Shown: positions 17,248-26,980, counted from the first letter of the stretch. The stretch: 64,000 nt of DNA from Polaromonas sp. (GCA_013298945.1 JAAFJR010000005.1:1-64000); one strand, 5' to 3'. Program-made: numbers and translations. The notes: generated by a model not told the origin, from the letters alone.

Positions 17248-17973
17248 ATGTTTTTAAGCCGCAGCAATTACAACCACCCCGCCTATTTGCAGGGTGCGAA
17301 AGACTGCATCCCCATGCTGCCGGGCATGGTGGCGTGGGGGTTGACGATGGGCGTTTCCATGGTCAACAGCGGTATGAGCGTGGTCGAATCTGTCGCCATG
17401 ACGCTGCTGGTCTTTGCCGGCAGTTCGCAGTTGGCGGCGATACCGCTCATCGCTGTGGGAGCGCCCATGTGGGTGATTTTGCTGACCGGCCTGTGCGTGA
17501 ACCTACGTTTTGTGGTGTTCAGCGCCCATTTGCGGCCGTATTTGATGCATCTACCGCTGTGGAAGCGTTTGATGAGTGGCTATTTGACGGCAGATTTAAG
17601 CTATGTCCAGTTCGTCAGCAAATTTTCAAAACCAGGCTCCACGAAAGCCGAGCAAGATGAACAAGATGCTTTTTTAGCGGGTAACACAGGTTTAACGTGG
17701 GTGGCTTGGATGGGAGCCAGCTTGCTTGGCATCGCGCTGGCGCACCAAGTGCCTGTGCACTGGGGGCTGGGTTTTGCGGGCATTTTGTCGTTGCTGGGAA
17801 TTTTGTGTTCTTTGGCGACCAGTAAGCTGCGCATTGTTGCCGCCGCCGTGTCAAGTGTGGTGGCCGTTGCGGCTTACGCTCTGCCACTCAAAATGAACAT
17901 TGTTGTCGCCATTTCAGCTGCTGTGGCGATGTGTTTGTTGCTCGATAAAACGCAGCGGACCCTATCGAAATGA
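17248..17973 (+). CDS. azlC: AzlC family branched-chain amino-acid exporter, large subunit
   Basis: A 241-residue inner-membrane protein with about seven membrane segments. It opens with DCIPMLPGMVAWGLTMGVSM and contains FAGSSQLAAI and NLRFVVFSAHLRP, typical of AzlC (YgaZ-type). With the small AzlD subunit it exports branched-chain amino acids. Start is ATG at 17248, nine bases after fmt; azlD follows after 16 bases. Confidence 0.88.
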   Translation: MFLSRSNYNHPAYLQGAKDCIPMLPGMVAWGLTMGVSMVNSGMSVVESVAMTLLVFAGSSQLAAIPLIAVGAPMWVILLTGLCVNLRFVVFSAHLRPYLMHLPLWKRLMSGYLTADLSYVQFVSKFSKPGSTKAEQDEQDAFLAGNTGLTWVAWMGASLLGIALAHQVPVHWGLGFAGILSLLGILCSLATSKLRIVAAAVSSVVAVAAYALPLKMNIVVAISAAVAMCLLLDKTQRTLSK

Positions 17974-17989
17974 TAGAAATGAATGCCAC

Positions 17990-18331
17990 ATGACCGCTAA
18001 TATTTCAGATGCTTGGACGCTCATCACCATCATCGGCTTGGCGCTGGTAACGGTCATCACGCGTTGTTTTTTCTTGTATTCCAGTAAATCCTGGCAGTTG
18101 CCTAATTGGGTGAATCGTGGTTTGCATTACGCCCCCATTGCAGCCTTGTCTGCTGTTATCGTGCCTGAAATTTTGATCACGCAAGGGCAATTGTTAGGCT
18201 CTTGGCATGATGCTAAATTGATCGCTGGCTTGGTCGGCGCAGCCGTCTATTTTTGGCGCAAAAGCGTGCTGCTCACCATGAGTTCGGGCATGCTGGTGTA
18301 TTTGCCGCTGCATTTGGGCTTGGGTTGGTAA
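17990..18331 (+). CDS. azlD: AzlD family transporter small subunit
   Basis: A 113-residue protein with four membrane helices, starting MTANISDAWTLITIIGLALV and containing the RCFFLY and LHYAPIAALSAVIVPE elements of AzlD (YgaH-type) proteins. It partners AzlC. I chose ATG at 17990 over a longer frame beginning inside azlC because it gives the family N-terminus. Confidence 0.85.
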   Translation: MTANISDAWTLITIIGLALVTVITRCFFLYSSKSWQLPNWVNRGLHYAPIAALSAVIVPEILITQGQLLGSWHDAKLIAGLVGAAVYFWRKSVLLTMSSGMLVYLPLHLGLGW

Positions 18332-18466
18332 GTTCGGACTATGATTTAGCCTTCGTTTTGGTAACCCATTGGTAACTTACAAATGAGCCGCTCGTAACTA
18401 AACTCTGCGAAAATACATAAAAATTAAGTTACTAAATTACAAAATACCCTATTTGGAGCAAACAAT

Positions 18467-19903
18467 ATGACAGCACGCCGTGCCACCAAAATCGTCGCCA
18501 CCCTAGGCCCTGCATCCAGCGACCCAGCTGTTTTAGAGCAAATGATTCGCGCTGGCGTTAACGTTATGCGTCTTAATTTCAGCCACGGCTCCGCGCAAGA
18601 CCATTGCGACCGCGCCGCCATGGTGCGTGAAGCGGCAGCTCGCGCCGGCACCGTGGTGGGCATCATGGCCGATTTGCAAGGCCCGAAAATTCGTATCAGC
18701 CGCTTTGTGAATAACATGGTCGTGCTGGAAGTCGGCGCTAAATTCATCTTAGACGCCGCCCGCATCGAGCTGGGCGACCAAGACGCTGTGGGTTTGGATT
18801 ACAAAAACCTTCCCAATGAAGTTAAAGCAGACGATGTACTGCTCTTGAACGACGGCTTGATCGTGCTGACTGTGGACAAAGTCGTCGGTCAAGCCGTACA
18901 CACCAGTGTCAAAATGGGCGGTGTGTTGTCGAACAACAAAGGCATCAACAAACAAGGCGGCGGCTTGACTGCACCGGCCTTAACCGCCAAAGACATGGAA
19001 GACATCAAAACGGCGATGAGCTTCCAAGCCGATTATTTGGCGGTGAGTTTTCCTAAAAATGGCTCAGACATGGAGCTGGCGCGCCAATTGGCAAATGTCG
19101 CCGGTGAGCCCTTCGGCCACAAGCCGCATTTGATTGCCAAAATCGAGCGCGCCGAGGCGATTCCAAAGCTCGAAGAAATCATCATCGCGAGCGACAGCAT
19201 CATGGTAGCCCGCGGCGATTTGGCAGTTGAAGTTGGTAACGCGGCCGTACCTGCGCTGCAAAAACGCATGATCAAGCTAGCCCTGAAGCACGACAAAACC
19301 ACCATCACCGCCACCCAAATGATGGAATCCATGATTATCAACGCCGTGCCCACACGCGCTGAAGTAAGCGACGTGGCCAACGCCGTGCTGGACGGCACTG
19401 ACGCGGTGATGTTGTCTGCCGAAACCGCAGCAGGCAAATACCCGGTCGAAACCGTCATTGAAATGGCCAATATTTGCGCGGCTGCCGAAGAGGCTGAAGA
19501 CTCAAAATTAGACGCCGATTTTGCCGACATGCAGCTAAGCCGTATTGACCAATCCATCGCCATGGGGGCTTTGTTCACCGCCCACCACTTGGGCGCCAAA
19601 GCTATTGTGGCGATGACAGAAAGCGGCAGCGCCGCCCTGTGGATGAGCCGCCACCGCATCCACATCCCGATTTACGCGTTGACAGCCCGCATCGCTACCC
19701 AGCGCAAAATGACGCTGTACCGCAACGTGCAGCCGCTCCTGATGGACACCGCCAACGACCGCGATACCGCCTTGGCACAAGCCGAAGCCCACCTCAAAGC
19801 TCGTGGCATCGTGCAAAAAGGCGACGTTTATGCCATCACATGCGGTGAGCCTATGGGCACGCCAGGCGGCACGAATATGCTCAAAATCTGCCGTGTTGGC
19901 TGA
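18467..19903 (+). CDS. pyk: pyruvate kinase
   Basis: A 478-residue glycolytic enzyme converting phosphoenolpyruvate and ADP to pyruvate and ATP. It opens with RRATKIVATLGPASSD and contains LNFSHG, MADLQGPKIR, the catalytic-lysine region HLIAKIERAEA, MVARGDLAVEVG and ITATQMMESM. All catalytic segments are present. The 135-bp upstream gap contains a short TTGGTAAC direct repeat but no clear operator. In relatives I know, an aldolase gene often lies between pyk and purC; here there is none. Confidence 0.97.
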   Translation: MTARRATKIVATLGPASSDPAVLEQMIRAGVNVMRLNFSHGSAQDHCDRAAMVREAAARAGTVVGIMADLQGPKIRISRFVNNMVVLEVGAKFILDAARIELGDQDAVGLDYKNLPNEVKADDVLLLNDGLIVLTVDKVVGQAVHTSVKMGGVLSNNKGINKQGGGLTAPALTAKDMEDIKTAMSFQADYLAVSFPKNGSDMELARQLANVAGEPFGHKPHLIAKIERAEAIPKLEEIIIASDSIMVARGDLAVEVGNAAVPALQKRMIKLALKHDKTTITATQMMESMIINAVPTRAEVSDVANAVLDGTDAVMLSAETAAGKYPVETVIEMANICAAAEEAEDSKLDADFADMQLSRIDQSIAMGALFTAHHLGAKAIVAMTESGSAALWMSRHRIHIPIYALTARIATQRKMTLYRNVQPLLMDTANDRDTALAQAEAHLKARGIVQKGDVYAITCGEPMGTPGGTNMLKICRVG

Positions 19904-19928
19904 TTTCTTAGTGTGATTTAGTTAGTTA

Positions 19929-19964
19929 GCGGGTTTTTAGCCTTGAAATCGGTTAAAAACCTGC
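19929..19964 (+). other. 14-bp RNA hairpin downstream of pyk
   Basis: GCGGGTTTTTAGCC (19929-19942) pairs over all 14 positions with GGTTAAAAACCTGC (19951-19964) if two G-U pairs are allowed, around an 8-base loop. The wobble pairs work only in the plus-strand RNA, so the hairpin belongs to the pyk transcript. There is no T run after it, so it may protect the mRNA 3' end rather than terminate. Confidence 0.6.
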
Positions 19965-19982
19965 AAAAATATGCCTAAATAT

Positions 19983-20030
19983 TGCTATAGCCAGCGTATT
20001 TATTGTCTAATTAGCTATCAAAATTATAGT
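19983..20030 (-). repeat. 48-bp palindromic repeat, copy 4 (pyk-purC gap)
   Basis: GCTATAGCCAGCG, then TATTTATTGTCTAATTAGCT and a TTATAGT end match the reverse-orientation family. It lies 58 bases before the purC start, where the purC promoter would be expected. Confidence 0.85.
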
Positions 20031-20088
20031 AAAAACAAACACTTTTTTTGAAGCGATCCTGAAGCTTTCTCAGGCGATAATCTAGGCT

Positions 20089-21000
20089 ATGACTACAGCT
20101 TCTTCAGTTCACACCTCCAATATCGCCTCCCTAACCCTGCTCGCCAGAGGCAAAGTCCGCGACAACTACGCCGTCGGTGGTGTCAATGGGGACCGCATAT
20201 TGATGGTCGCCAGTGACCGCCTGAGCGCGTTCGACGTCATCATGGGTGAGCCAATTCCGGGCAAAGGCGCGTTGTTGACGCAAATGGCGCTGTTTTGGTT
20301 TGAAAAGTTAGGTAAAAACGGCGCAAATCTGTGCCCCAACCATTTGACCGGTGAATCGCCCGAGAGCGCCGTAACAGCGGAAGAGGTGCCCTACGTCACT
20401 GGCCGCTCCATGCTGGTCAAACGTCTGAAACCTATCCCTGTGGAAGCTGTCGTTCGCGGCTATTTGGCTGGCAGCGGCTGGGCAGAATACCAAGTGTCGC
20501 AATCCGTCTGCGGCGGTAAATTACCGGCTGGCCTGCAAAACGCCTCCAAACTGCCCGAACCCATCTTCACCCCCGCCGCCAAAGCGATTGTGGGTGAGCA
20601 TGACGAAAACATCACTTTCGAGCAAATGTGCGACAAAATCGGCATCGACTTGGCCGAGAAAATCAAAAGCCTCAGCATCGCGATCTACAAAACAGCTGCC
20701 GAATTTGCCCTTACCAAAGGCATCATCATTGCCGACACCAAGTTTGAGTTTGGCTTGGACGCAGACGGCACGCTGACCCTGATGGACGAGGTGCTCACGC
20801 CAGATTCATCCCGCTTTTGGCCGTTGGAGAGTTACGTAGAAGGCAAAAACCCCCCAAGTTTCGACAAACAATTCGTCCGCGACTGGTTAGAGACCCAAAC
20901 TTGGGACAAAACCCCGCCAGCCCCCCGCGTGCCGCGCGAGGTCATTGAGAAAACAGCGGCCAAATACCAAGAGGCTTGGACGCGGTTGACCGGCGTATAG
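20089..21000 (+). CDS. purC: SAICAR synthetase
   Basis: Phosphoribosylaminoimidazole-succinocarboxamide synthase of purine synthesis, 303 residues. Visible motifs are [12 protein letters not shown] near the N-terminus, [42 protein letters not shown] and [12 protein letters not shown], all ATP- and substrate-binding segments. The protein ends [20 protein letters not shown] decayed second copy of the codons for that ending lies 3.2 kb downstream, implying a past insertion at the 3' end of this gene. purE and purK lie beyond. Confidence 0.96.
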   Translation: MTTASSVHTSNIASLTLLARGKVRDNYAVGGVNGDRILMVASDRLSAFDVIMGEPIPGKGALLTQMALFWFEKLGKNGANLCPNHLTGESPESAVTAEEVPYVTGRSMLVKRLKPIPVEAVVRGYLAGSGWAEYQVSQSVCGGKLPAGLQNASKLPEPIFTPAAKAIVGEHDENITFEQMCDKIGIDLAEKIKSLSIAIYKTAAEFALTKGIIIADTKFEFGLDADGTLTLMDEVLTPDSSRFWPLESYVEGKNPPSFDKQFVRDWLETQTWDKTPPAPRVPREVIEKTAAKYQEAWTRLTGV

Positions 21001-21192
21001 CCTTCTACCTTGGCTTCGAGTATCTCTAAAGTATTAATCTTTGGTGAGCATGACAATTATTTGCCGTTACTGTTCTTTTATTAGCTATTTGGTCAAGTTT
21101 ATTTTGAATTAATTTCAGATTTTTTCATCAAGTTATACAAACCAAAGTTAACTAAATGAGCTGACTATAATTAATAGGTTTTAAGGTGCACC

Positions 21193-21243
21193 ATGTCACA
21201 ATTATTACAATTGAGAGATGGAATCAATTCCAATTTCTGTTGA
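21193..21243 (+). other. possible 16-codon upstream ORF overlapping the surface-protein start
   Basis: ATG at 21193 with AAGGTG upstream opens a frame for MSQLLQLRDGINSNFC, stopping at 21241-21243, 26 bases inside the next gene but in another frame. The surface-protein ATG at 21218 lacks a strong ribosome binding site of its own. Translation of this small ORF could couple to or limit the larger one. It may equally be chance. Confidence 0.3.
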
Positions 21244-24181
21244 TACGCGTGCACCGAATTTGCTAAATTTGTTGCTACGGTGGATAGCGTTACTTTGCAG
21301 TTGTTTTCTGTTTATTCTTAGCACTGGAAGTTTTCAAGTAGCAACTGCTGCACAAGTGCAGCATCTCAATACGCAGACAGCTACCGCAACGGGCTCAGGT
21401 TTAGCAGGAATACCGAGCATTGGCAGCTTCAACATACCAAGCGGCAAAAACCGTGTGCTCTTTATTTGGCCTTCATTTGAGCGTGACCACTGCTCACCAG
21501 CGGACGGTTCGGGTGGTTTGTGTGTCAATGGCAATACAGCAGGCACTGGCTTGGGTGATAACTATCCTGAGCCACGTATAGGCACTCCGCCTGCAACGAC
21601 AAGTAACAACCAACTTACAGCTAGAGTTGTGGGAGCCGGTGGTACTGTCAATAAACAAAATGCATTGGTCATAGGCGGTACACCCAGCGGAGATACACGT
21701 TTCATAACGATATCTACTTCGCCATCTGGTTCCCCTGCCGGTACTTCTTTTTTAAGTATAAGCAGCTACCATATTGTGCTATTTGAAAATGAAATAAATG
21801 TACTTTTAGGTGGCGCTGCTTCAGGGACTGTTAGCATTTCATTGCCAGATGTGGTTGCACCCACAAATGCGGGTGACGATGCTTTGCTGATTGCCTCTGT
21901 CTTCCAAAATGTTGAGCAAACTCCAACTGGCTTTGTTCGAAACGGAACTGCTACAGCTCAGGCTGCTGCTGGCGTGGACCCTGCTGGTAATTTCACACTG
22001 ACGGTCGCAGCCTACGATGCGGGTCAAGCCCCCGATGAAGCCGATGACGGTAAATTGGTAATGGCTACCAGTTCAAGTACCGAAGGTTTTACGACACCTG
22101 CGGGTCATGTGGCTCTCGCTACACTAACTACAACCAACGCTGCGGGTACTTACGATACCCCAAATGGCGGACTTACCAACGAGCCAAATGGTATGTCGGG
22201 TGGTGCATATTTTCGCAATGGTGGCGCTACCCCGGCAAGCCTTTACTCGCTGACTGCAGCCGGCACGGCTTCACCAGCAGTCTTTGGTGGTACAACCGCC
22301 ACTTTTTTATTGGAATCAGACAATGCCGACGTTGGTGATGCGCCTATCAGTTACGGTAATGCTTCGCACACCATTAGCGGTATCCGTTTGGGCGCAACCG
22401 TAGACGCTGACGCCTCTTTGCTCAACAATGCCACTGCCACAGGAGATGATGCTAATGGTGTAGATGACGAAGATGGTGTCACGCTTGCCGCGCTATTGCC
22501 CGTAGGTGAAATTACCATCGTCCCTGTAAGTATTCAAAGTGCCGGAGGATTTCTGAATGTCTGGTTCGATTGGAATGGTGATGGAGATTTCAATGACCCA
22601 GGCGAGCAAATGGTGACCAACCAAGCGGTGGCTGTAGGTACCTTGAACCTTAATATCGCAGTGCCAGCAACAGCAGTCATTGGTCCTACATTTGCAAGGT
22701 TTCGTGTTTGCACGAACAACACAGCAACTGACAATTGCTCAACGCCAAGTGGTACGGTACAAAGTGGCGAAGTTGAAGACTACCAGTTTACAGTTTCACG
22801 CAAACTCTTTCTAAATAAAATCACGACCGGTGGTTTCGGTGGAGCATTCGGTTTTACGTTGACCAATACAGCACAGACTACAGGGACGGTGACGACAACG
22901 GCAGTCAATATCCCGACTGCGGTGGACGGCGACACCGGCAACACCGCAAGCTTGGCATATGCCATCAGCTCGCCAGTAACAGCAGTCACCATCACAGAAA
23001 ACACGTTACCTGCAGGCTGGGCATTGAGTGGTGCGAGCTGTGTCAATTCATCGGGTACGTCGGTAGGCAGTTTGTCAGGTACCACTTACACCATAACAGG
23101 TGCTGAAATCGGTGCGAGCGTTAGCTTCACTTGTAACTTTACTAATATCAAGCTGCCTATACTTCGCTTGCAAAAAACGCTAACCAATGGACGAGCCTTA
23201 GCATCTGACCAATTTGCGCTGACAATTACGGGAGCAGGTGGTCCAGCAACAGTTACGACAACCGGCGCAGGCAGTGTTGCAACAGGCTTGGCAACTCTCA
23301 GTCTAGGATCGGTTGGTGCTGTTTATACGCTGAGCGAATTAGGCGCTGCAGGTGCTAATTTGGCCAACTATGCATCCAACTATAGCTGTACCAATGCATT
23401 GGTAGGTGGTCAAACGCCAACGGGCAGTGGAACAACTTTCACTATCACAGCAGTTGCTGGCGATGACTTGACCTGCACTTTTGCAAACACCTTAACACCC
23501 AAACTGACACTGACCAAGACTGCAAGCACGTCGCCGTTAGTCATTGGTGCGTCGGCTAGTTTTACACTGCAGCTGACCAACACGAGTACCATAGCGACTA
23601 CAGCCGCCACCGTGATCACCGATACGATTCCAACTGGTTTAACAATAGGCACATTGCCTGCAGGCTGCGCTGCTGTGGGCCAGCTTGTGACATGTACAGT
23701 CCCACTTGGTTTGGCCGGTGGTGCCAGCGCAAGCTTTATCATCCCGATCACGCCAACGGTAGCTGCAGCAGCAAGCGTCATTAACTCGGCAACGGCTTCT
23801 GGAGGCGGAGATCCTGCTTGCACTGGCGTTGCGCCCGCATGTACAGCAACGACACCGAGCATTCCCGTTATTGCTCAGGCCAGCATGATGATTACAAAAA
23901 CGGACAACAAATCTGTGTCGACATCAGGTGGAACAAACGACTATGTAGTCACACTAACTAATCAAGGCCCATCGCCTGCTGATGGTTCTGTATTGACAGA
24001 TGTGGTAGGTTCGGGCTTAACGTGTCCAGTAGCCAATAACGTAGCTTGCTCGGTAATCTTGGTAGGCGCAATTTGCCCCGCTGGTCCACTGACGTTTGCC
24101 AATCTGACGACAGGAATCACGATTGCCACATTCCCCGCCAACAGCGGTTTGCAATTCACCTACACCTGCAACGTCAATTAA
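21218..24181 (+). CDS. large surface/secreted protein with GEVED and DUF11 domains
   Basis: A 987-residue exported protein. A signal peptide occupies about residues 18-45 (LLRWIALLCSCFLFIL to ATAAQ). A Ser/Thr/Gly-rich region runs to about 370. A GEVED domain follows at about 375-525 (GDAPISYGNASHTISG, GDDANGVDDEDGVTL, FDWNGDGDFNDPGEQ). Next come two prealbumin-like repeats with paired cysteines (about 527-750) and two DUF11 adhesin-like repeats (about 755-987). Such proteins in Burkholderiales often end in an IPTL-CTERM or similar sorting tail; none is visible, so this copy may be truncated. It lies within the segment bounded by the two purC 3' ends and looks acquired. Confidence 0.75.
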   Translation: MESIPISVDTRAPNLLNLLLRWIALLCSCFLFILSTGSFQVATAAQVQHLNTQTATATGSGLAGIPSIGSFNIPSGKNRVLFIWPSFERDHCSPADGSGGLCVNGNTAGTGLGDNYPEPRIGTPPATTSNNQLTARVVGAGGTVNKQNALVIGGTPSGDTRFITISTSPSGSPAGTSFLSISSYHIVLFENEINVLLGGAASGTVSISLPDVVAPTNAGDDALLIASVFQNVEQTPTGFVRNGTATAQAAAGVDPAGNFTLTVAAYDAGQAPDEADDGKLVMATSSSTEGFTTPAGHVALATLTTTNAAGTYDTPNGGLTNEPNGMSGGAYFRNGGATPASLYSLTAAGTASPAVFGGTTATFLLESDNADVGDAPISYGNASHTISGIRLGATVDADASLLNNATATGDDANGVDDEDGVTLAALLPVGEITIVPVSIQSAGGFLNVWFDWNGDGDFNDPGEQMVTNQAVAVGTLNLNIAVPATAVIGPTFARFRVCTNNTATDNCSTPSGTVQSGEVEDYQFTVSRKLFLNKITTGGFGGAFGFTLTNTAQTTGTVTTTAVNIPTAVDGDTGNTASLAYAISSPVTAVTITENTLPAGWALSGASCVNSSGTSVGSLSGTTYTITGAEIGASVSFTCNFTNIKLPILRLQKTLTNGRALASDQFALTITGAGGPATVTTTGAGSVATGLATLSLGSVGAVYTLSELGAAGANLANYASNYSCTNALVGGQTPTGSGTTFTITAVAGDDLTCTFANTLTPKLTLTKTASTSPLVIGASASFTLQLTNTSTIATTAATVITDTIPTGLTIGTLPAGCAAVGQLVTCTVPLGLAGGASASFIIPITPTVAAAASVINSATASGGGDPACTGVAPACTATTPSIPVIAQASMMITKTDNKSVSTSGGTNDYVVTLTNQGPSPADGSVLTDVVGSGLTCPVANNVACSVILVGAICPAGPLTFANLTTGITIATFPANSGLQFTYTCNVN

Positions 24182-24206
24182 AGCCACACGCAATGAGATC
24201 ATCTTC

Positions 24207-24269
24207 TAGGTGATTGAGAAGACCGCGGCCAAGTATCAAGAGGTTTAGATGCGGCTGACGGGTTGATAG
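24207..24269 (+). pseudogene. decayed remnant of a purC 3' end
   Basis: The 63 bases align without gaps to the last 63 bases of purC (20938-21000), about 49 identical by my count. The remnant would read [12 protein letters not shown], stop, MRLTG, stop. More than half of the mismatches to purC are synonymous (ATT-GAG-AAG against ATT-GAG-AAA, for example). The sequence therefore diverged while it was still coding, then picked up stops. It marks the right edge of the segment holding the surface protein. Confidence 0.8.
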
Positions 24270-24293
24270 TTTTAATCTCGATTTTTTAGATAG

Positions 24294-25220
24294 CTAACTC
24301 AAAACCACACTGCTCAAACGCCTTCGATAAGTCGCCACAGTAGGATCAACTGGCGGAATCTGCCCATCTGCCACCTTCACGGGCGCGGGCTCGATGATGT
24401 CCAGAATGGCGATGTAGGTTTTGCGGGCTTGGTCTTCGTTCCAGGCTTTATCGCGCATCAAGATTTCTAGCAGCTCGTCCATCGCCTCTGTCCAGCGCTG
24501 CTGCGCCATCAAAAGTTGGGTTTTACGGTAGCGGGATTCAAAATCTCGTTTATTTTCCGCTATTTTGGCATTTAGGGTGTCAAATATGGCTTTAGCCGGC
24601 GTATTTACTGCCTGAACAGCTATTGAATTAATAGTGTCCGAAGCATCCATCCAGCGCTTGAGCGAGTCAAATTTGCGCACCAAGCTGGTTTTGGCAATCA
24701 CGGGGGCGAAGGCAATTTTGGCGTCGTCGTCGCGGCCTAGAATCATCAGCAGTTTGACCAAATCGAAGCGGGCGGTTTCGTCTTCGGGGGCGGCTTTGAG
24801 TTTTTCTACTAACTTGTTCAGGGCCCTTTCCGATGTTTCTGGGGTAATTTCAGCAAATTCTGTGGTTTCAGGCTCCTCGGCTTCAGGCTCAGCGGCAGGT
24901 GGCAGGTGTTTGTCTAGGAATTCTTTGAGTTTGTCCTCAGGCACAGCGCCCTGAAAACCATCCACCGGCTTGCCATCCATCATCAAAATACAGGTCGGAA
25001 TGCTTTGCACGCCAAAGGCTTGCGCGATTTCTTGCTCTTGGCTGGCGTCCACTTTCGCCAAAATGAAGCGTCCAGCGTAGTCGGCTTCCAGCTTTTCTAA
25101 GAGCGGAACAATAATTTTACATTGTTCGCTCTTTGGGTGCCAAAAATCGACCAAAACGGGGGTGTGCATCGACGCTTGGACGATGTCGGTGTCAAAAGTG
25201 GCGCGGGTGATGTCTATCAT
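24294..25220 (-). CDS. cnoX: thioredoxin-TPR co-chaperone (CnoX/YbbN type)
   Basis: A 308-residue cytoplasmic protein. It has an N-terminal thioredoxin fold (residues 1-110) and a C-terminal TPR region (about 135-290). The usual CxxC is replaced by SEQC in WHPKSEQCK, matching the SxxC of E. coli YbbN/CnoX, a holdase that protects proteins from bleach and passes them to GroEL. Residues 196-211 (TINSIAVQAVNTPAKA) are a 48-bp repeat copy inserted between TPR units. It diverges from purE with only 35 bp between the starts. Confidence 0.85.
   Translation of the reverse strand: MIDITRATFDTDIVQASMHTPVLVDFWHPKSEQCKIIVPLLEKLEADYAGRFILAKVDASQEQEIAQAFGVQSIPTCILMMDGKPVDGFQGAVPEDKLKEFLDKHLPPAAEPEAEEPETTEFAEITPETSERALNKLVEKLKAAPEDETARFDLVKLLMILGRDDDAKIAFAPVIAKTSLVRKFDSLKRWMDASDTINSIAVQAVNTPAKAIFDTLNAKIAENKRDFESRYRKTQLLMAQQRWTEAMDELLEILMRDKAWNEDQARKTYIAILDIIEPAPVKVADGQIPPVDPTVATYRRRLSSVVLS
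24588..24635 (-). repeat. 48-bp palindromic repeat, copy 5 (inside cnoX/ybbN)
   Basis: TTTAGCCGGCGTATTTACTG followed by CCTGAACAGCTATTGAATTA on the plus strand. It is read on the minus strand on a codon boundary as TINSIAVQAVNTPAKA. Confidence 0.9.
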
Positions 25221-25255
25221 GGGGAATTTGGGCTTTAAAAACGTAAAATCGTATT

Positions 25256-25777
25256 ATGCAAAACAATTCAAGCAATACGAACCCAGCTATCAAAATCGGC
25301 GTTTTGATGGGCTCCAACTCCGATTGGGACACCATGCAGCACGCCGTCGCCATTTTGCAAGAGTTTGGCATCGCGCACGAGGCGCGGGTCGTCTCCGCCC
25401 ACCGCATGCCCGACGACATGTTTGCTTACGCTGAAGCTGCAGCGGGCCGTGGCTTGCAGGCCATCATCGCCGGTGCGGGCGGTGCTGCGCATTTGCCGGG
25501 TATGTTGGCGGCTAAAACCACTGTGCCGGTTCTGGGAGTGCCAGTTGCGAGCAAGCATTTGCAAGGTGTGGATTCACTGCACAGCATTGTGCAAATGCCC
25601 AAAGGTATTCCCGTTGCCACCTTTGCCATTGGTGCAGCAGGTGCGGCTAACGCGGCGCTGTTTGCCGTGGCGATGTTGGCGAACCATGACGCGGCTTTGC
25701 GGGCTAAGTTAGATGCGTTTCGCGCTAAACAAACCGAAGTCGCCCGTGCTATGGCTTTGCCCCCTTTGTCAGCATGA
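25256..25777 (+). CDS. purE: N5-CAIR mutase, class I PurE
   Basis: A 173-residue purine-synthesis enzyme that moves the carboxyl group from N5-CAIR to CAIR. The active-site segments [25 protein letters not shown] and [12 protein letters not shown] are intact. Its TGA overlaps the purK ATG (ATGA), so the two are translationally coupled. Confidence 0.97.
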   Translation: MQNNSSNTNPAIKIGVLMGSNSDWDTMQHAVAILQEFGIAHEARVVSAHRMPDDMFAYAEAAAGRGLQAIIAGAGGAAHLPGMLAAKTTVPVLGVPVASKHLQGVDSLHSIVQMPKGIPVATFAIGAAGAANAALFAVAMLANHDAALRAKLDAFRAKQTEVARAMALPPLSA

Positions 25778-26961
25778 GCAGTTCCGTCATTTTGCCAGGT
25801 GCGACCCTAGGCGTTTTAGGTGGCGGCCAGTTGGGGCGCATGTTTTGCCACGCTGCGCAAAGCATGGGCTATTTCACGGCAGTGTTGGATGCGGACCCAA
25901 CCAGTCCAGCAGGTTTGGTGAGCCATCATCACATTAAAACCGCGTATTTGGACGAAATAGGATTAGCTGAACTATGCAATATCAGCGCCGCAGTCACCAC
26001 TGAGTTTGAAAACGTGCCAGCGCTTGCGTTGCAAACTTTAGCCAAAACGCGCCCCGTGTCGCCCAGCGCAGATTCAGTCGCCGTCGCGCAAAACCGAGTG
26101 GCGGAGAAGGCACATTTTGTGGCTTGCGCCGCCAAAGGTGGGACTGATGCGATAACGGTTGCTCCGTATGCAGTGATTGAAACAGCAGGCGAAATAGCCA
26201 CTGTGTCAGCAGATTTGCTCCCCGGCATCCTCAAAACCGCGCGCATGGGCTACGACGGCAAAGGCCAAATTCGCGTCAAAACCCGTGCCGAACTTGCTGC
26301 TGCGTGGGACGAACTCAACAACGTCACCAGCGTGCTGGAAAAAATGCTACCGCTGAAGGCCGAGTACTCCGTGATCTTGGCGCGTGGGCGGGACGGCCAT
26401 GTCGTCCACTTTCCGCCGCAACTTAATGTGCATGTCGAAGGTATTTTGGCAAGCACCTCGGTTTTTGAAGGTAATCTACCTGCAGCCGGTGTGAAACGCG
26501 CCGTAGCTGCGGCAATATCTGTAGCAAATGAGTTGCAATACGTGGGCGTGCTGTGCATAGAGCTGTTTTTGCTGCACGACGACAGCTTGGTGGTGAATGA
26601 AATCGCACCGCGTCCGCACAACAGTGGCCACTACACGATTGATGCTTGTGACGTATCGCAATTCGAGCTGCAAGTCCGCACCCTGTGCGGCCTGCCGTTG
26701 ACCCAGCCGCGCCAACACAGCCCGGCCATCATGCTGAATATCTTGGGCGATGTTTGGTTTCCAAAGAATGCTACCGAAGCGCAAACCCCGCCGTGGGATC
26801 AAATTTTGGCTTTGACCGGCGCTCATTTGCACCTGTACGGCAAAAAAGACGCCAAAAAAGGCCGCAAAATGGGGCATTTGACGCTGACGGGCGCAACGGT
26901 TGAAGCTGTCAAGGTGACGACTGCGAAAGCAGCCGCGATTCTTGGCATCGAAAAATACTAA
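25774..26961 (+). CDS. purK: N5-CAIR synthetase
   Basis: A 395-residue ATP-grasp enzyme that carboxylates AIR for PurE. It opens with [13 protein letters not shown] and shows [12 protein letters not shown] (ATP-binding), [20 protein letters not shown] (metal and substrate) and a final [12 protein letters not shown]. It overlaps purE by four bases and precedes the tsaC gene by 19 bases, forming a purE-purK-tsaC unit. Confidence 0.97.
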   Translation: MSSSVILPGATLGVLGGGQLGRMFCHAAQSMGYFTAVLDADPTSPAGLVSHHHIKTAYLDEIGLAELCNISAAVTTEFENVPALALQTLAKTRPVSPSADSVAVAQNRVAEKAHFVACAAKGGTDAITVAPYAVIETAGEIATVSADLLPGILKTARMGYDGKGQIRVKTRAELAAAWDELNNVTSVLEKMLPLKAEYSVILARGRDGHVVHFPPQLNVHVEGILASTSVFEGNLPAAGVKRAVAAAISVANELQYVGVLCIELFLLHDDSLVVNEIAPRPHNSGHYTIDACDVSQFELQVRTLCGLPLTQPRQHSPAIMLNILGDVWFPKNATEAQTPPWDQILALTGAHLHLYGKKDAKKGRKMGHLTLTGATVEAVKVTTAKAAAILGIEKY

Positions 26962-26980
26962 GTGTGAGGGCGGTTGAAAA

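Noticed and set aside
23410-23862. Minus-strand ORF of 150 codons within the surface-protein gene
   Set aside because: Low-complexity Val/Ala-rich shadow of the Thr/Ala-rich repeats on the coding strand.
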